Positions 1-12,289 of a DNA stretch of 64,000 nucleotides are shown here, in pieces. How positions within the stretch are numbered: position 1 is the first letter of the stretch; the number at the start of each line of letters is the position of its first letter. The DNA lies in contig NW_026947484.1 of NCBI RefSeq assembly GCF_034190915.1, forward strand, positions 75,037,482 through 75,101,481, read 5' to 3'. The translations under genes and the position numbers were made by a program. Below the pieces are notes generated by a model, which worked only from the letters and a program-made list of their open reading frames with translations, was not told the DNA's origin and ran no database searches. The DNA is from Cavia porcellus. Its lineage: Eukaryota > Chordata > Mammalia > Rodentia > Caviidae.

Positions 1-483
1 TGTCCTCCACACCCTCATGCACCATATTATAGGGACATTGGTTGTCATGCTGAAGAGAAAAGAGGGTGAGGCATGACTTATTATTCAGGGAGTTAGAGAT
101 GGTCCCTCCTTTGTGAAGCCTGGCACTGAGTAAAAAAAACCCTGCAACACCTGACCATGGGTCAGTGACTGTGGAAGAGGTGTTTGTGCCTGCCCCAGCA
201 CACATGAATAGACCATCCTAGTTAGGCCCTCCCCTCGTGCATCAGCAGCACACTAACTGCAGCTTTACAATAGACTTGGGTTTGGGATACCCTCTAGTGC
301 TAAAACAGTAGCAACACACCACCTGCAAATTTCTAGCAAACCTGCACAGTGCAGGTGTGTGCTACTTAGAGCTAAAATAGTGGTCAATTCAGCCTGAGGA
401 AATAATTATTAATGTACCTAATGTTAGAACACCTAACATGCACAAAGGACATTTAAAGTACCATTTTGGTACTTATTTTTTAG
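1..483. other. Intergenic, nothing recognised
   Basis: Single-copy-looking sequence with no exon, SINE or RNA gene that I can support. Confidence 0.5.
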
Positions 484-840
484 GGTTATATCAACTTTTC
501 TATCACTGGGACACAATACCCAACACACAACTTAATGGAGAAGTGGCTTGATGTGGCTCACAGTTTTGGGGGATTCAGTTCGTGGTTGACCAGCCCCAAG
601 GCAGGAACATCACAGCCAAAGCTGTGACAATGCAATGCAAAGCTCCTTAGCTTATGGTGACTGGGAAGCAGAACAGGGAACAGGAAGATGCCAGGGACCA
701 CACACATTACCCAAAGTCACACCTCTATGTCCCACTCAAACACACCCAGAAGTGTGCTTTACTAACCCCCTTCGTGGCTCCCAAGCCAATCAAGCTGACA
801 CAATTATGCTTACCCACACAGTGTATGTATGGACTGTCCC
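484..840 (-). mobile_element. MaLR-type LTR fragment
   Basis: Read on the minus strand it ends with the usual MaLR-like 3' pattern (ACTGTGAGCC, then GGGTATTGTGTCCCAGTGAT). It resembles the LTR at 41313-41690 in opposite orientation. Assignment rests on remembered pattern, not alignment. Confidence 0.45.
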
Positions 841-1794
841 TTTAGTTTCTGTCTCCCTCTTTTACAGTCTTCTTTTGTGGTTAAGCAATTTCTTTCTAGC
901 AATGTTTTTGATTGGTTGATTATTTTGTTGTATAATTATACACTTTGTTCTGTAGTTACCATGAGGACACTGGGAGCCATGTGTTGAAGATCTCTTTGAG
1001 ATCTGAGTCTCAAGGTGTAGTGGGTGATCTCCAACTTCCTCCGCCTCTAAAATTTCATATCTCCTTCCACTAGCATTGAAAACTGTATCAAACTTTTGAA
1101 GAGTGTGCTGTTACTCTCCTTTGCTGTCTCATTCCCAGTTATCTCTCTGAAGCATTGTGATTCCTGAATAATCAGGGTGAAAATGTTTATGAGCATTTGT
1201 TCCCCTTTGGTTACTTTTATAAGGGATGCTCTCAAAGCAACACTAAACACAGTTTATCTTCCAGCTTTGAGGCTACATTTTCTGCTACAGCATAAGACTT
1301 TGATGGTAAATGGATGTCTACCAGTTGGGCACTCACCCAATACCATCTGACTACACCTGACTCAGAAGTCCCTTTTATAAAGATTTCTAGATGATTCCTG
1401 TGCACATCAGTTCAACATGTGAAACTCTTGGCCTGCTGCATGGTATTCTAAGTGGTACATTTTGGATGAAGGGTAAGCCTGAGACAACACAAAGCAAATA
1501 TTAACAGACCCAAGGGGACGGAGAGAATCCAATACAATAGTTGGGCACTTGAATATCCCACTTTCAACCATGAACAGATCATCCAGAGAGAAAGCAGCAC
1601 AGAAACTGCAGAGGTAAACTCCACCTAGACCAGGGCTCAGGTAACTGGGTTGCCTGGTCTGCACTGAGTGAGGAGGAATTGTCTTGAGCTGCATATAAAA
1701 TATATAAAACAGTTGATGTGTATAAGTAACAAAACATCCTTTTTCAGTGTTTCTTATTGTAACAAGAAGCCTGTGGACTGCAGACTGGACAGAC
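841..1794. other. Intergenic, nothing recognised
   Basis: No conserved coding sequence or known repeat seen. The minus-strand 133-codon frame at 1407-1808 runs into L1 sequence and has no domain. Confidence 0.45.
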
Positions 1795-1932
1795 ATGTCT
1801 GCCCTCAACTAATGGACCTAACAGTTATCTACACAACATGCCTGCCAACAACTATAGTATGCACATTTTCATCAGCACACGGAGCATTCTTCAGGATGTG
1901 ACAGGCCACAAAGCAAACTTCAACACATTTTT

Positions 1933-1963
1933 ACACTTGATCTTAGCCAAAAAGCCAAGAAGC
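1933..1963 (-). pseudogene. RNU2: U2 snRNA 5'-end fragment
   Basis: On the minus strand 29 of 31 bases match the 5' end of U2 snRNA (core GGCTAAGATCAAGTGT). It lies inside L1 ORF2 sequence and is flanked by TCAACACATTTT and TCAACAAATTTT, a probable target duplication with one mismatch. So it looks like a tiny retrotransposed U2 piece, not a gene. Confidence 0.65.
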
Positions 1964-3350
1964 AGCTCAACAAATTTTGAAAATTGGAATCATATCAAGT
2001 ATCTTTTCAACATCTTAGTAAAACTAGAAATCAATAAGATGAGGACTTTGGAAACTTCACAAATACATACAGATTAAATAATATTCATCTGAACATCCAA
2101 TAGTAAAAGATGCAAAAATGGAAATTTAAAAATGTCTTAAGACAAATGATAATGGAAACCAAACATCAAAACCTATGAGACACAACAAAAGCAGTATTAA
2201 AAAAAAGAAAGTTTACAGCAATCAATGCCAACAACAAAAAAACAGGTCTCAAATAATATCATTACATCTCAAGATGCTACAAAAGCAAAAATAAACCAAA
2301 TGAATTGTAGATGGGAAGAAATGATAAAAATCACAGCAAAAATAAGACCAAAAATACCAACAAAATGAAAAGGTGGTCTTTCAAAAAAGGTAAAATTACC
2401 AATCCCTCACTGGAATAAGAAAGAAAACTCACACGCAGAAACCGAAAGAAAGCACAGCCAACATCACAGAAATACAAAGGCTCAATAGAGACTATTATCA
2501 GCAACCACATGGCTTTTAATAACCTAAAAGAAATGGACAAGGTCTTAGACACAACTTACCAAGACTGAGTCATGCAGAAATAGGAAACCTGAACAGATCA
2601 ATAATGAGATTGAATCAATAATAAACAGTCATCAAACAAAAACCTAGGAGCAAATAGCTTCCTGGCTGAATTATACCAACAAGTTATAAGAACCAACACC
2701 AACTCTTCTCAAAGTATTTTAACAAATTGAAAAGCAAGGAAGTCTTCCAAATTAATTCTACAAGACTAGCACACCTTGATTCCCAAACCAGACAAAGATA
2801 TTTTTAAAAAATACAGGTCAATATTACTAATGAACACAGAAGCAAAAACCTTCAACAAAATATTGGCAAACCTAATCCAGTAGCACACTGAAAAGAGTAT
2901 TCACTATGATTAAGTGGAATTCACCCGGTGATGTGAAGAGTTCCACATATGCAGATCAATAAACATGATATCCCACATCAGCACAGTAGACCAAGACCAA
3001 ATGATCATCCTACACATAGAGAAAGCATCTGATAAAATACAACGTGTCTTCATGATAAAATCTCTGAGCCAACTAGGTGGAAAGAACCACCTCAATATAA
3101 TGAAGGCCACACATTACAAGCCACAGCTGCAACCATACTGAATGGAAGAAAATTGAAAGATTTCTCTCTAATGACTGGAGAAAGGAATGGCCCCCCCACT
3201 GTTCATCACATGCTCAAGCCAGAGAAATCAGGCAAGACAAATAAGGGATATCTGAAATGGAAAAGAAGTAACTTGTCTCTGTTTGTGGATGCCATTATTA
3301 TGTATATTTTACATTTTTTATATATTATATATACTTACATGTTGGATGGG

Positions 3351-3443
3351 TATATATATATATATGTATATGTGTATATATATATATGTATATGTGTATA
3401 TATATATATATGTATATGTGTATATATATATATGTGTGTGTAT
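3351..3443. repeat. TA/TG microsatellite with a higher-order unit
   Basis: Alternating TA with TG steps; the block GTATATGTGTATATATAT recurs three times at about 22-34-bp spacing. It sits inside the L1 ORF2 remnant. Confidence 0.9.
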
Positions 3444-3839
3444 TTACCCCCAAAGATACCTCCAATAAACTATTAGAACTAATAAACCAGTCCAGGAAGG
3501 GGAACACAAAATAAACCACAGAAATCAACTGTGCTTCTATATGCCAACAGTGCATTACTGGAAGGAGAAATCAAGAAAGCAATCCTATTTACAGTAGCTA
3601 CCAAAAACCCCAACACCTTTAGAAATAAATTTAACCAAAGAAGGGAGGCAGAGATACACAGACAAAGATTGATTCAGAGTTCTTGGTTTGGAAGAATTGG
3701 TATTATTTAAATGTCTAACACTATCTAAATTTATCTATAGATTCAAAGCAATCCTTGTCAAAATAACAAGACATTTGTCTCAGAGCCAGAGTAAATCATA
3801 AGATACTTATGGAATCACACACATATGTACATGCATGTG

Positions 3840-3860
3840 TGCATGCACACACACACACTA
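3840..3860. repeat. CA dinucleotide repeat
   Basis: Short CA run in the L1 remnant, preceded by a GTGCATG-rich segment. Confidence 0.7.
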
Positions 3861-4619
3861 ATAGCCAAATAAAATATTTTTTAAATAAATCAAATCTTGA
3901 TCAAAAGGTAAAAAGCAAAAAGTAAAGGTAAATATGCTACCTGACTTCAAAGAGCCCCACAAAACTACCATAATCAAAATAGCATGATACTTCTGTCTTA
4001 ATAGATACCAAAATAAAGGAGCGGAAGAGCCTCAAAATAAACCCTTTGCCCAGCCAGCTGATATTCATTAAAGGAGCTAAGAACATGCATGGAAGAAAGG
4101 GCACACCCTCTTCAATACACAGAGCTAGTAAGTTAGATTTGCACAAGTTGAAGAATGAAACTGGACCCGTATCTCTCACCATGTATAAGTATCAGCTCAA
4201 AATGAATTAAAGATTTAATTAATATCTGAAACTATAAAACTAAAAGAACACATGAGGAAATGCCTCAAGAATGTGTTGTGGCCAAGGATGTTTTTGGGTA
4301 AGACTCAAAGCACAAGAAACAAAAGTAAACAAATGTGATTATATCAAACTAAAAAACTTCTGCACAGCAAAGGAAACAACCCATTGAGTGAAAGAAAAAC
4401 CTGCAGAGTGAGAAAATATACTTGCAAACTACAATCTGACAGGAGGTCAATGTCCAGAACATACAAGGACTCAAACAACTAAGTAGCAAATGACAACAAT
4501 CTGATTTTAAAATTGGCAATAGACCTAAATAGACATTTCTCAAAAAAGACACACGAGTGGCAAACTGGTGTATGAAAAAGTCCTTAATATCCTTGTAAAT
4601 TGTCAGGAAAATGCAAATC

Positions 4620-4635
4620 AAAAGTACAACAAGGG
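4620..4635. repeat. Left target duplication of the ORF2-less LINE-like element
   Basis: AAAAGTACAACAAGGG, repeated perfectly at 7864-7879. The duplicated sequence is part of the host L1. Confidence 0.93.
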
Positions 4636-5589
4636 GACTTCTGGGAGAACATGGCAGACAGATAACAGCAGCCATGGAGGCTCTCTGAGATAGCCAGCTT
4701 AGAATCCAGGAATGATGTGGTGTGAGGAGTCCTAAGCAAGGGGAGAGATACCCTGCCGACCCAAGAACAAACTAAGCTGAGAGAAACCAACTGGAAATGC
4801 AATCCCGATGCTATAATAGGATCAGATAAAATCTCAGCACGGAAGCTGGAACCCATGCCTCTGGAAGCTGTGATTTGAATTTCCTGCTGCCACTGCTGCA
4901 TCCCAACTGGCACAGCACGGAGAGAGAGCACTCCAAAGCTCTGAGAGCGGGAATCAGTGAACCAAACAGAGTTGAGAGCGGGACTGGTGGGGAGCCCTAC
5001 ATCGACCTATGGTGAGTGAGAGGAATGGGAACCCTTTCATAGACTAGGAAGCTCCAACAGAGGACATTCTGGGACTGGGCAGACTAGCCAGAACAGGACA
5101 CTGCAGTGACTTTAGTCGCATATTCCCCTTTCAAGTGGAATTGTGGGGAGTGCTTGGCCTGGTGATGCCGCAGACTAAGACCCAGTAGGCTAGCCCAAAC
5201 CAGGTCCCAGCACCTGGAGGTACACCCTAGCAGTGAAGCCTTCAGTAGGTTGACCTGGAGGGGCGGGCCCAGCAGAGAGGCTGCCCAGATCTGTGTCTCC
5301 CTAGTACACTGCAGTGGGCGGGAACACCTAGCCAGTGGATTCACACAAACTGTAACAGACAAAGAGAAAAAAAACTGGGCCTCCTATATATGCTTGTATG
5401 GAGGGAACAAAAAGTATGGGAAGGGGGAGATAAGAAAGGCTATTAGTGTGTGTGTGTGCATGCACACAATAAGAAAGAGTTCTCAGTCCCCAATCCTGAG
5501 AGCACTGATCCAGGAAAGGTAAATGCAAAGGAGAATGAGGACAGAAAACATGCAATATCAGACACAGCACCAATAGATGTAAAGTGATA

Positions 5590-6546
5590 TCTCCAGAGCC
5601 TCATAGACGAGTTCAAAAATGAAGTATTTAATGAAATAAAACAAGATATAAGTAGAATAGTTAGAGAAATGCTAAGCACCACCCAAGAAAAAACAGATAG
5701 TGGAAATGGAAGAACAGAAAAAAAGGGGAGAATTGTTTGATGGAGAAAATAGAGAAAACATAGAATACATGAAGCAGGTTCAAAGAGATTATCAGGAAAC
5801 TAAAAACTCCATTGAAAGCTGGCATAACAGCTTGAAAGAAACTAAGGATAGATTATCTGAACTGGAGGACAGATTTGTAAGGTGGGAGCATGAAAGGAAA
5901 AACTTAAAAATAACAAGAAAAAAATAGCAATGATACAAAGGCTAGAAGATGATAAGAGGATCTATAACTTAAGAATTAAGAACACAAAGGAAGAAGTAGG
6001 GACACAAACAAATGAACTACAAAAGCTATTCAGAGAAATAATCCAGGAGAATTTCCCTAATTTAGCAAAAGGTAAAGATACTCAGATGTATGAGGCATAC
6101 AGGACCCCAGCCACCTACAACCCAAACAGAGCTACACCCAGGCATATAATAATCAAAATTCAGAAATCCAATATAAGAACAGAATATTAAAAGCCATCAG
6201 AGATAAGAAACAGATCATTTACAAGGGAACACCCATCAGAATTACAGCAGACTTCTTGGCACAAACCATCAAATCACGAAGACCATGGGGGGAAATAATT
6301 CAAGCTTTGAAAGATAATAACCTCCAGCAAAGATTGATATATCCTGCACAACTGTCCCTAGAAATTGATGGAAAAACAAGGTGCTTCCAGGATAAAGAGG
6401 AACTAGGGGAATTTGTAATCACCTATTCAACTCTACAGAGAATACTGCAGGATATTCTAAAACAAGAAAAATACCAAGATTCCAGAAACAGTGGCAGAGA
6501 GGCCACAATGAATGGAGCAGAAAGCGAAATGAAGAAGACAAACTGA
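5590..6546 (+). pseudogene. L1-type ORF1 remnant of the HAL1-like element
   Basis: Three overlapping frames (5700-5927, 5930-6190, 6256-6546) together cover an L1 ORF1 protein. First is a Glu/Lys/Arg-rich coiled coil (KETKDRLSELEDRF), then the RNA-recognition-like domain (LFREIIQENFPNLAKGKDTQ, NRATPRHIIIKIQKS), then the C-terminal domain (IKSRRPWGEIIQALKDNNLQ). At least two frameshifts break it. ORF1 proteins bind RNA as trimers; this copy is dead. Confidence 0.8.
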
Positions 6547-7863
6547 CAACTAATGACAGAAAAAGAGCTCAACAGAAATGAGGCAGAGATGGTTGGATGG
6601 TAGGAACAGCTATTTTGGAGAAAACAAGACGACATAATAGCTAGTGCTGATTTAATATCCTCTTGTTTTGAAGTTCCATCAAGCTTTTGTTCTTCTGTCT
6701 CCATCAGTCTTAACATGTTGTATCTTATTGGATTTTACTATATGAGATAATATAAACAAAAACTTTTATAGACAAGGAGATTATACAGAAACCGTTGTTC
6801 ATTTTCTGTTAGTTGATTCTAAATACCTTGAAATACTGTCATTCTCTTGTACAGTTTTACGTTGTCTTGATGCTACAGTATATGAAGTTATACTCAAAGA
6901 TTTCAAAGAAAGAGACATTATGGTAACTACTTTTATGTCAGGATTATCTTGTGGTGAAATACTATTTTGCTTAAATGGTTATGTTTTGACCTGCACTGTT
7001 TTGTTGTTATGCCCTCTTTTATCTTAATCTCCTTTTTTTATTATTTACTTTTTCATTTTTATCCTTTTAATTAAGGGAAAAATAAATAAAAAATAGGATA
7101 TATTATAGTAACCCACTTTGATTTCCTATTAACTTGATTTGAAACCCTGTATTGCTCTCACCATCTGTTTTGACTGATTTTCCTCTATTCTGTTTTGCTT
7201 GATAGTACCAAGCTCGAAAGTATAGGCAACAACTGTGAAGACAATAAGATTCATTATGATGCCCATTCTGGTTGACTATTATCTTCTTTTGAAGTCCTGT
7301 GATATCTCCAATGTTTTGGTTTTATTCTTTACTGTTTTGTTCAATTTTATTATAACTGATGATATAGGCAATTCTTTTTAAGATAGCAAGAGGCATTATG
7401 GTAACCATTGTTGGTCACCTTGTATTTTGTTTTTACATTATGTATTATGTCCATCCTTTTGATTTGACTGACTCTGTTCTGTTATGTCATATTTGGTTAT
7501 ATTCTCTTCAAAAAAAAAGTAATAAGAACTGTGGGAGTAATAAAACCCAAAATGTGTAATTGTCATTGTACAAAAGAAAGGAAAAGAAAGTGCTCTAAAG
7601 GATATAACTGCATGTATATTTAAGTGTATAAGATAGATAACCATATTACTGAGTTTTGTTGGATCATTGAACAGAACTGTTTGCAGTCTCACTGTTTGAA
7701 AGTCCACTTTATATGCTTTAATTTTGTAACTTGAACAACTATTTCTAAGATGACAATATGTAATCTATCAACTAGTGATTTCCTATTGTTTATTTTTTCT
7801 GAAATTCTGTATAACTTGTAACCTATTTCTTTTTTTCTTTTTTCCTTAAATAAAATTTTTTTT
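6547..7863 (+). repeat. 3' region of the HAL1-like element with repeated CATTATGGTAAC boxes
   Basis: AT-rich sequence with a degenerate box (CATTATGGTAACCAT and variants) at about 6917, 7101, 7253 and 7394, spaced 141-184 bp, each in similar context. It ends with a conserved tail (ACAATATGTAAT ... TTTCCTATTGTTT ... AATAAA) also seen at 37300-37395. Confidence 0.6.
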
Positions 7864-7879
7864 AAAAGTACAACAAGGG
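7864..7879. repeat. Right target duplication of the ORF2-less LINE-like element
   Basis: AAAAGTACAACAAGGG, identical to 4620-4635. Confidence 0.93.
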
Positions 7880-8620
7880 TTCGACTCTAACTGGAGCGAG
7901 TACTTTCAAAAAGACAAAACGTAAGTACTGTAGAGAAAAGGGAATCCTTACATACTTTCGGTAGGAATGTAAATTAGCCCATCGCTATGGAAAACAGTAT
8001 GGAAATCCCTCAGAAAACTAAAAATAGAGTACCGTGTGACCCTGAAATTCCACTTCTGGGCATGCATTCCATGGTGAGGAATCAGTCTATTACAAAAGCG
8101 TCTGCTCTCCTGTGATTACTAAAGCACCATTCACAACAGCCAAGAAATGGAACGAATCCCAGTGCCTGTCCACTGACTAATCAAGAAAACGCGGTACACA
8201 TACACAAACTCCCCTTTCAGCCACGCAGCCTTGGCGTTTGCTACAACATGGATGGAGCTGGAATTCTGTTAACAGAATTAAGCCAGGAATGCAATGACAA
8301 ATACCATGTAATCTCACTTATGTGTAGAATCTAAAGTTGAGAGTCCAAGTGTCCTTTAGAGACACTAGGGAGACAGAGGACCAGAGAGAGGAGTAATGGT
8401 TTGTCAGTGAATACTAGGGTACAGGTAGACATGAAAAATAAGTCTGGGTGCACAGCTGGACCCCAATCTACCATGTAGCAGATGGTAGAGGATCATGCAC
8501 TCTGTCAAAATAGCTAAAAGAGGTGCTGATGCTTTAATCACAAAGATATTGTATTACATTTACTCAGATTTGCACACTACACCATGTGTTGTTAAATCAA
8601 ACCTCCTAGAACAACAGATC
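7880..8620 (+). mobile_element. L1 3' end, continuation of the split copy
   Basis: The L1 resumes exactly after the second copy of the 16-bp duplication, with the familiar end of ORF2 (GGTAGGAATGTAAATTAG, GGAAAACAGTATGG) and an old 3' UTR. The 3' boundary is fuzzy. Confidence 0.8.
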
Positions 8621-8639
8621 TGAGAAATAAGAGTTTGTG

Positions 8640-10234
8640 GAGCTGTTATGGTGACCAGTCAGAAAAGGAGCAGACCCTGGGACAGGTTCCCCAAACTCCA
8701 GCATCAGGGAGTAAATGTAGATTGTGCAAGGGACCAAACCAAGGGCATTCTCACCAACCACCACCAGGGGAGGAGAACACTGTAACCCACACGGCCACAG
8801 ATGAGAAGGGCAGGGTACACCACTCAGGGGGAGTTTGGGGAGCTGAGAGGTCCCTAAAGTGTGGTCGCTGTTGTTTCTGGGTCAGACAGTTTCACAGTTC
8901 CGAGAGTTCACATGTAACCAGGGCGCAGGACCCCGCTGACCACAGTAATGGGGTTTTAGTTAAGGTTTTAAATACACTCAAGCAGATAAAACGTCTTCCT
9001 GTTCTTTTCAGCCCATAGCTTATCACAGCTGAACCTCTGCTGTAATCTTTGGAGACTCCTAAATTATCTGACTACTGATTTTCCTGCAATGTTATCACCT
9101 GCTTGCAAGGTAAAGCCTGGGTGGGGATAATCCCACACTCCCAGCTCCCCAGCACAGCTGTCCTGTGTCCCGTTCTCCAAGGGTTTAGGGCTCTGGACCA
9201 GCTTGATCCAGTCTGCACCCAATGTCGACCCACCAGATGACCCTGGCTCTTTATGACTTCACTGTAGCCCTAAAAATACACCCGGCAGAGCCATGACCGA
9301 TACAATGATGTCCAAATCAGGGAAGAAAAAAGGTGGCAGCCTGAATCTTGGAGGTCACCTTCCCCTCCCAAAAGAGCTGATCACACCGAACACAGCACAC
9401 ACCCCACACCCTGGCCCCCACAGAAACCTCACCTGCTGGGGAAGGCACCTGGACAGCATCCAAAGCCCTTTCCTTTCCACGGAGCAAGGAATAAAACTTC
9501 CTGGCTGCTCCAGCAAATGGTACCGAGTGGGAAAAGAAGCAGCAGGGTTGCCAACACTGCCCATCTCGCTTCCTTTGCATCTTCTGGCTGTTGCTGGAAC
9601 TTCTCGGAATTTTTGTCACCAATACACATGTACCAAAATGTCACACAGTAACCCAGAAATCTGGACACTTTCTCACAGCCATTAAAAAATCTGAACACAG
9701 CGAAGAACAACCAGAGTAAAGACATCTGTCATGACTCACCACTGTGGCAGCTGGAGGGTCCAAAACTCGATGGAACCAGCATCCAGTCCAGAGTCCCCTG
9801 GCCACATCACAACCCGGCTGAGCCCTGGAGAGAGGAGCCCAGCACTGAAGGGGCCAAGTGCAGAGGGCTCTGCTCTGCTCCCTAACAACCGCCCGCACTG
9901 CCCACCCCTCCGGGGCAGCAGGAACCCGCCGGAGGGTGGAGCATGGTGACCTTTCAGCTTTCACCCACCTCACCTGGGAAGGGGTCGGCACCCCCACACC
10001 ACACTCCCAGCCAAGGACTTCCGCATCTTCCTTTGGGGACAAATCATAACCACCCCCGCAGGGCTGCCTCTCGGCCCCCAGCACCTCTCCTGCCTGTGCC
10101 CAAGACATCCGCAGAGGAGTTAGGTAGGGAGGAAACAGGTTTAGCTGATGTACACAGAGGTGCGCTTGCAAAATGACTAACAGCTGGTCTTTCTCGGGCC
10201 TTTGATATGGAAGGTGCTTTTTGGAGCACATGGG
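8640..10234. other. Intergenic GC-richer single-copy stretch
   Basis: No gene supported. Chance frames up to 196 codons occur on the minus strand (9641-10231) but show no domain, splice logic or codon bias that I can see. Confidence 0.45.
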
Positions 10235-10239
10235 GTAAC

Positions 10240-10350
10240 TTGGTTAATTTTGACTCCTACAGGACCCTGGGGTTATTATCTTCATTTTATAGATAGGGAA
10301 ACTGAGGTATAGAGAGTTCAGAGACCTGCATGTGCTTTTCCAGTGGTTCC
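10240..10350 (-). mobile_element. MIR SINE fragment
   Basis: Contains the MIR core in reverse: TTATTATCTTCATTTTATAG, then GGGAAACTGAGG and AGAGAGTTCAGAGACCTGCA. An ancient tRNA-derived SINE shared by mammals. Confidence 0.75.
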
Positions 10351-10359
10351 AACTGTGCT

Positions 10360-11480
10360 AGAAATCCAGGTCCCACCCCCAGCTGATGAGCTGGTCTTTG
10401 CTAACTGCTTTCCTTGCAGTCCTCATAAACCGCAAACCCCCACATCCTGTTCACCCAGCCCTGGCGCAGCCCCCTCCAGGAGCAGGGTGTGGGCCCTGGT
10501 TGTAGGCTCTCTCCTTTCCTCTCTTCGTCCTTCAGGGACTGGGATGGGCAGAGGGTTCAGATTTTCCCCAGCATTAGGAGTAGCCCTGGCCTGGCTCATT
10601 CTGCAGCTGCACCTCCTGAGCAGGGCTCCCTAAGACACAGGTGGCCTGGGGGTGGGGCGCCCTAATGGTGTGGTCCCCAGGCCAGGGTCCTCCAAAGTGC
10701 ACAGCACTTCAGTGGCGCAGGGTCCCACAGGGCACAGCAGCACACTCTACCCCGGCCCCCTCCCTACCCCTCAAAGAAAACCAGCAGGCCACCCTTGGCC
10801 CTCTGTCACCTGCCCGCCCTGTATCATCTGCCCCCTGTCTGTCCCTCCACCACCAATGGGACCACACCTTCCACAGGCGCCAGGGCCTCAGCCACGTCAG
10901 GGAAGACAGCTGCCGGGGCCATGGGGGCTGGGGTCGCCCCACTTGCACACAGGGTTTTTCTGGGGTAAGGAACGCTTCTCTCTCCTTTGGTGGAGAGAAG
11001 TCCTAAGTGCTCCTTTCCTGAATTCTACACTTCCTCAAGTGACAATCAGCCTCAGCCATCCTCTCCTGTCACCAGGACAAGGGTGAGAAGCTGCGAGCAA
11101 AGAGCCTGTGGTGCAGATCCCCAAGAAAGACAACTGATCCCAGAGGGTGGGGGTGTCTGCTGTGTGCACCGGGTCGCCCACACGGACAGTGCTGCCCCTC
11201 TTTCCTCTCTGCTTGACTTTGGCTGGAGCGGCAGACCCTGAGAAAAAGCCTGCCCAACCAGCCCAGTGCACACAAAGCCACCTCGCTTCGGTCTTCTTTC
11301 TCAAATGTTCAGCTAAACTGTGGTCTTCAGAGTTGCTTTACCTCTCTGAGCTCCTTCTGCATCTGTGAATCACGTCTCTGGTGTGGACTGTCAGCGTCAC
11401 CACACAAGAGGCTCTCGGGATGTGACGGCTCATAGAGAGAGAGCTGGGCAGTGCTGGCCACTGTGGCACCAAAACAGTCA
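10360..11480. other. Intergenic GC-rich stretch
   Basis: No repeat or gene recognised; several overlapping chance frames in GC-rich sequence. Confidence 0.4.
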
Positions 11481-11481
11481 C

Positions 11482-11681
11482 GCCAAGCTAGGAGGTGTAT
11501 GCCTGACATCCCAGCAGTCCGGGAGGCTGAGGCAGGAAGATCACAAGTTTGAGACCAGCCTGGACAATGTGGCAACTTAACAAGATCCTATCTCAAAAAA
11601 ACTTTTTTAATGGGAGTGAAGGGTGGGGAATGTAGCTCAGAGCAAAGGTTCTGGGTTTAAGCCCCAGTTCCAGAAGAAAAC
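11482..11681 (+). mobile_element. B1-ID composite SINE
   Basis: A B1-type 7SL-derived monomer (GGGAGGCTGAGGCAGGAAGA, TTGAGACCAGCCTGG) with an A-rich linker, followed by an ID-like unit (GGGGAATGTAGCTCAG ... AGCCCCAGTTCC). Dimers of this kind are typical of several non-murid rodent families. Confidence 0.75.
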
Positions 11682-12096
11682 TGCAGGTTTGCCATGCCCC
11701 CAGGCCCAGCAGATCCAGGTCCACATAGACCTCCCAGAGCTTGCAAACCCTCAGAGTACACAACCAGGCACCACAATCAAAAAGGCCCTGACACATGAGC
11801 GTGTGTGCTGCTTAACTCAGGTGACCCAGATCAGCTACCTGCTCAACCTTATCCATAACAGCGTTGTAAGTGATGGGGTGCTGAATCCCACCCCACAAAC
11901 ACAAGTATATCCCTCATTAGAAAACTTCCGGAATGTCAGTGCGTGGTTTTTAAAGTTAAAAACATGACTCGTGCAAATATAGCAAGAACATGTATCAGAC
12001 TGATTAACTTAAGACTAAACAGATATCATATAAAAGCTGGTCCAAAGAACATTTTGGGAACTAAATATATTTATAGGCATTTAAAAAGGAATATTA

Positions 12097-12157
12097 GGGG
12101 CTGGGGATTTAGCTCAGTGGCATAAGCAGATCCCCAGTACCAAAAAACAAACAAATC
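12097..12157 (+). mobile_element. ID SINE with internal deletion
   Basis: Starts GGGGCTGGGGATTTAGCTCAG and jumps from CATAAGCA to GATCCCCAGTACC, losing about 30 bp around the B box. Flanked by AAAAAGGAATATTA and AAAAAGGAGTGTTA, a 12/14 duplication. Confidence 0.85.
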
Positions 12158-12289
12158 AAAAAGGAGTGTTAGAATAAAATTGCTAATCAGTTCCTTAATG
12201 TCCTTTAAGGCAATGCAGTTATGATCCTTAGGGTTATTTTTTTCTTCCAAACTATTTGCATCTCTAGCTGAAGCTCAAGGGTGAGCAGT

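Larger units (their letters stand above)
1795..4635 (+). mobile_element. L1 fragment, ORF2 region, 5' part of a split copy
   Basis: Decayed L1 ORF2 in sense orientation: endonuclease region (1800-2100), linker, and reverse transcriptase (about 2600-3200, with recognisable TGGAATTCA and the segment coding for the conserved I-I-x-I-x-A-E-K-A region near 3000-3040), then the C-terminal region to 4620. Many stops and frameshifts. It is interrupted by a U2 scrap at 1933 and by a LINE-like element at 4636, and resumes at 7880. Confidence 0.85.
4636..7863 (+). mobile_element. HAL1-like element: LINE 5' UTR and ORF1, no ORF2
   Basis: A 3.2-kb insertion bounded by a perfect 16-bp target duplication. 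It has a GC-richer 5' region (4636-5600), a decayed L1-type ORF1 (about 5590-6546) and a 1.3-kb AT-rich 3' region ending AATAAA and a short A-rich tail. No endonuclease or reverse transcriptase segment is present between ORF1 and the 3' end. That is the plan of 'half-L1' (HAL1) elements, which depend on L1 enzymes. Related 3' ends occur at 36905-37395 and 60880-61250. Confidence 0.8.

Noticed and set aside
9641..10231. 196-codon minus-strand ORF
   Set aside because: No recognisable domain, overlaps several frames on the other strand, and its start is near an old MIR.
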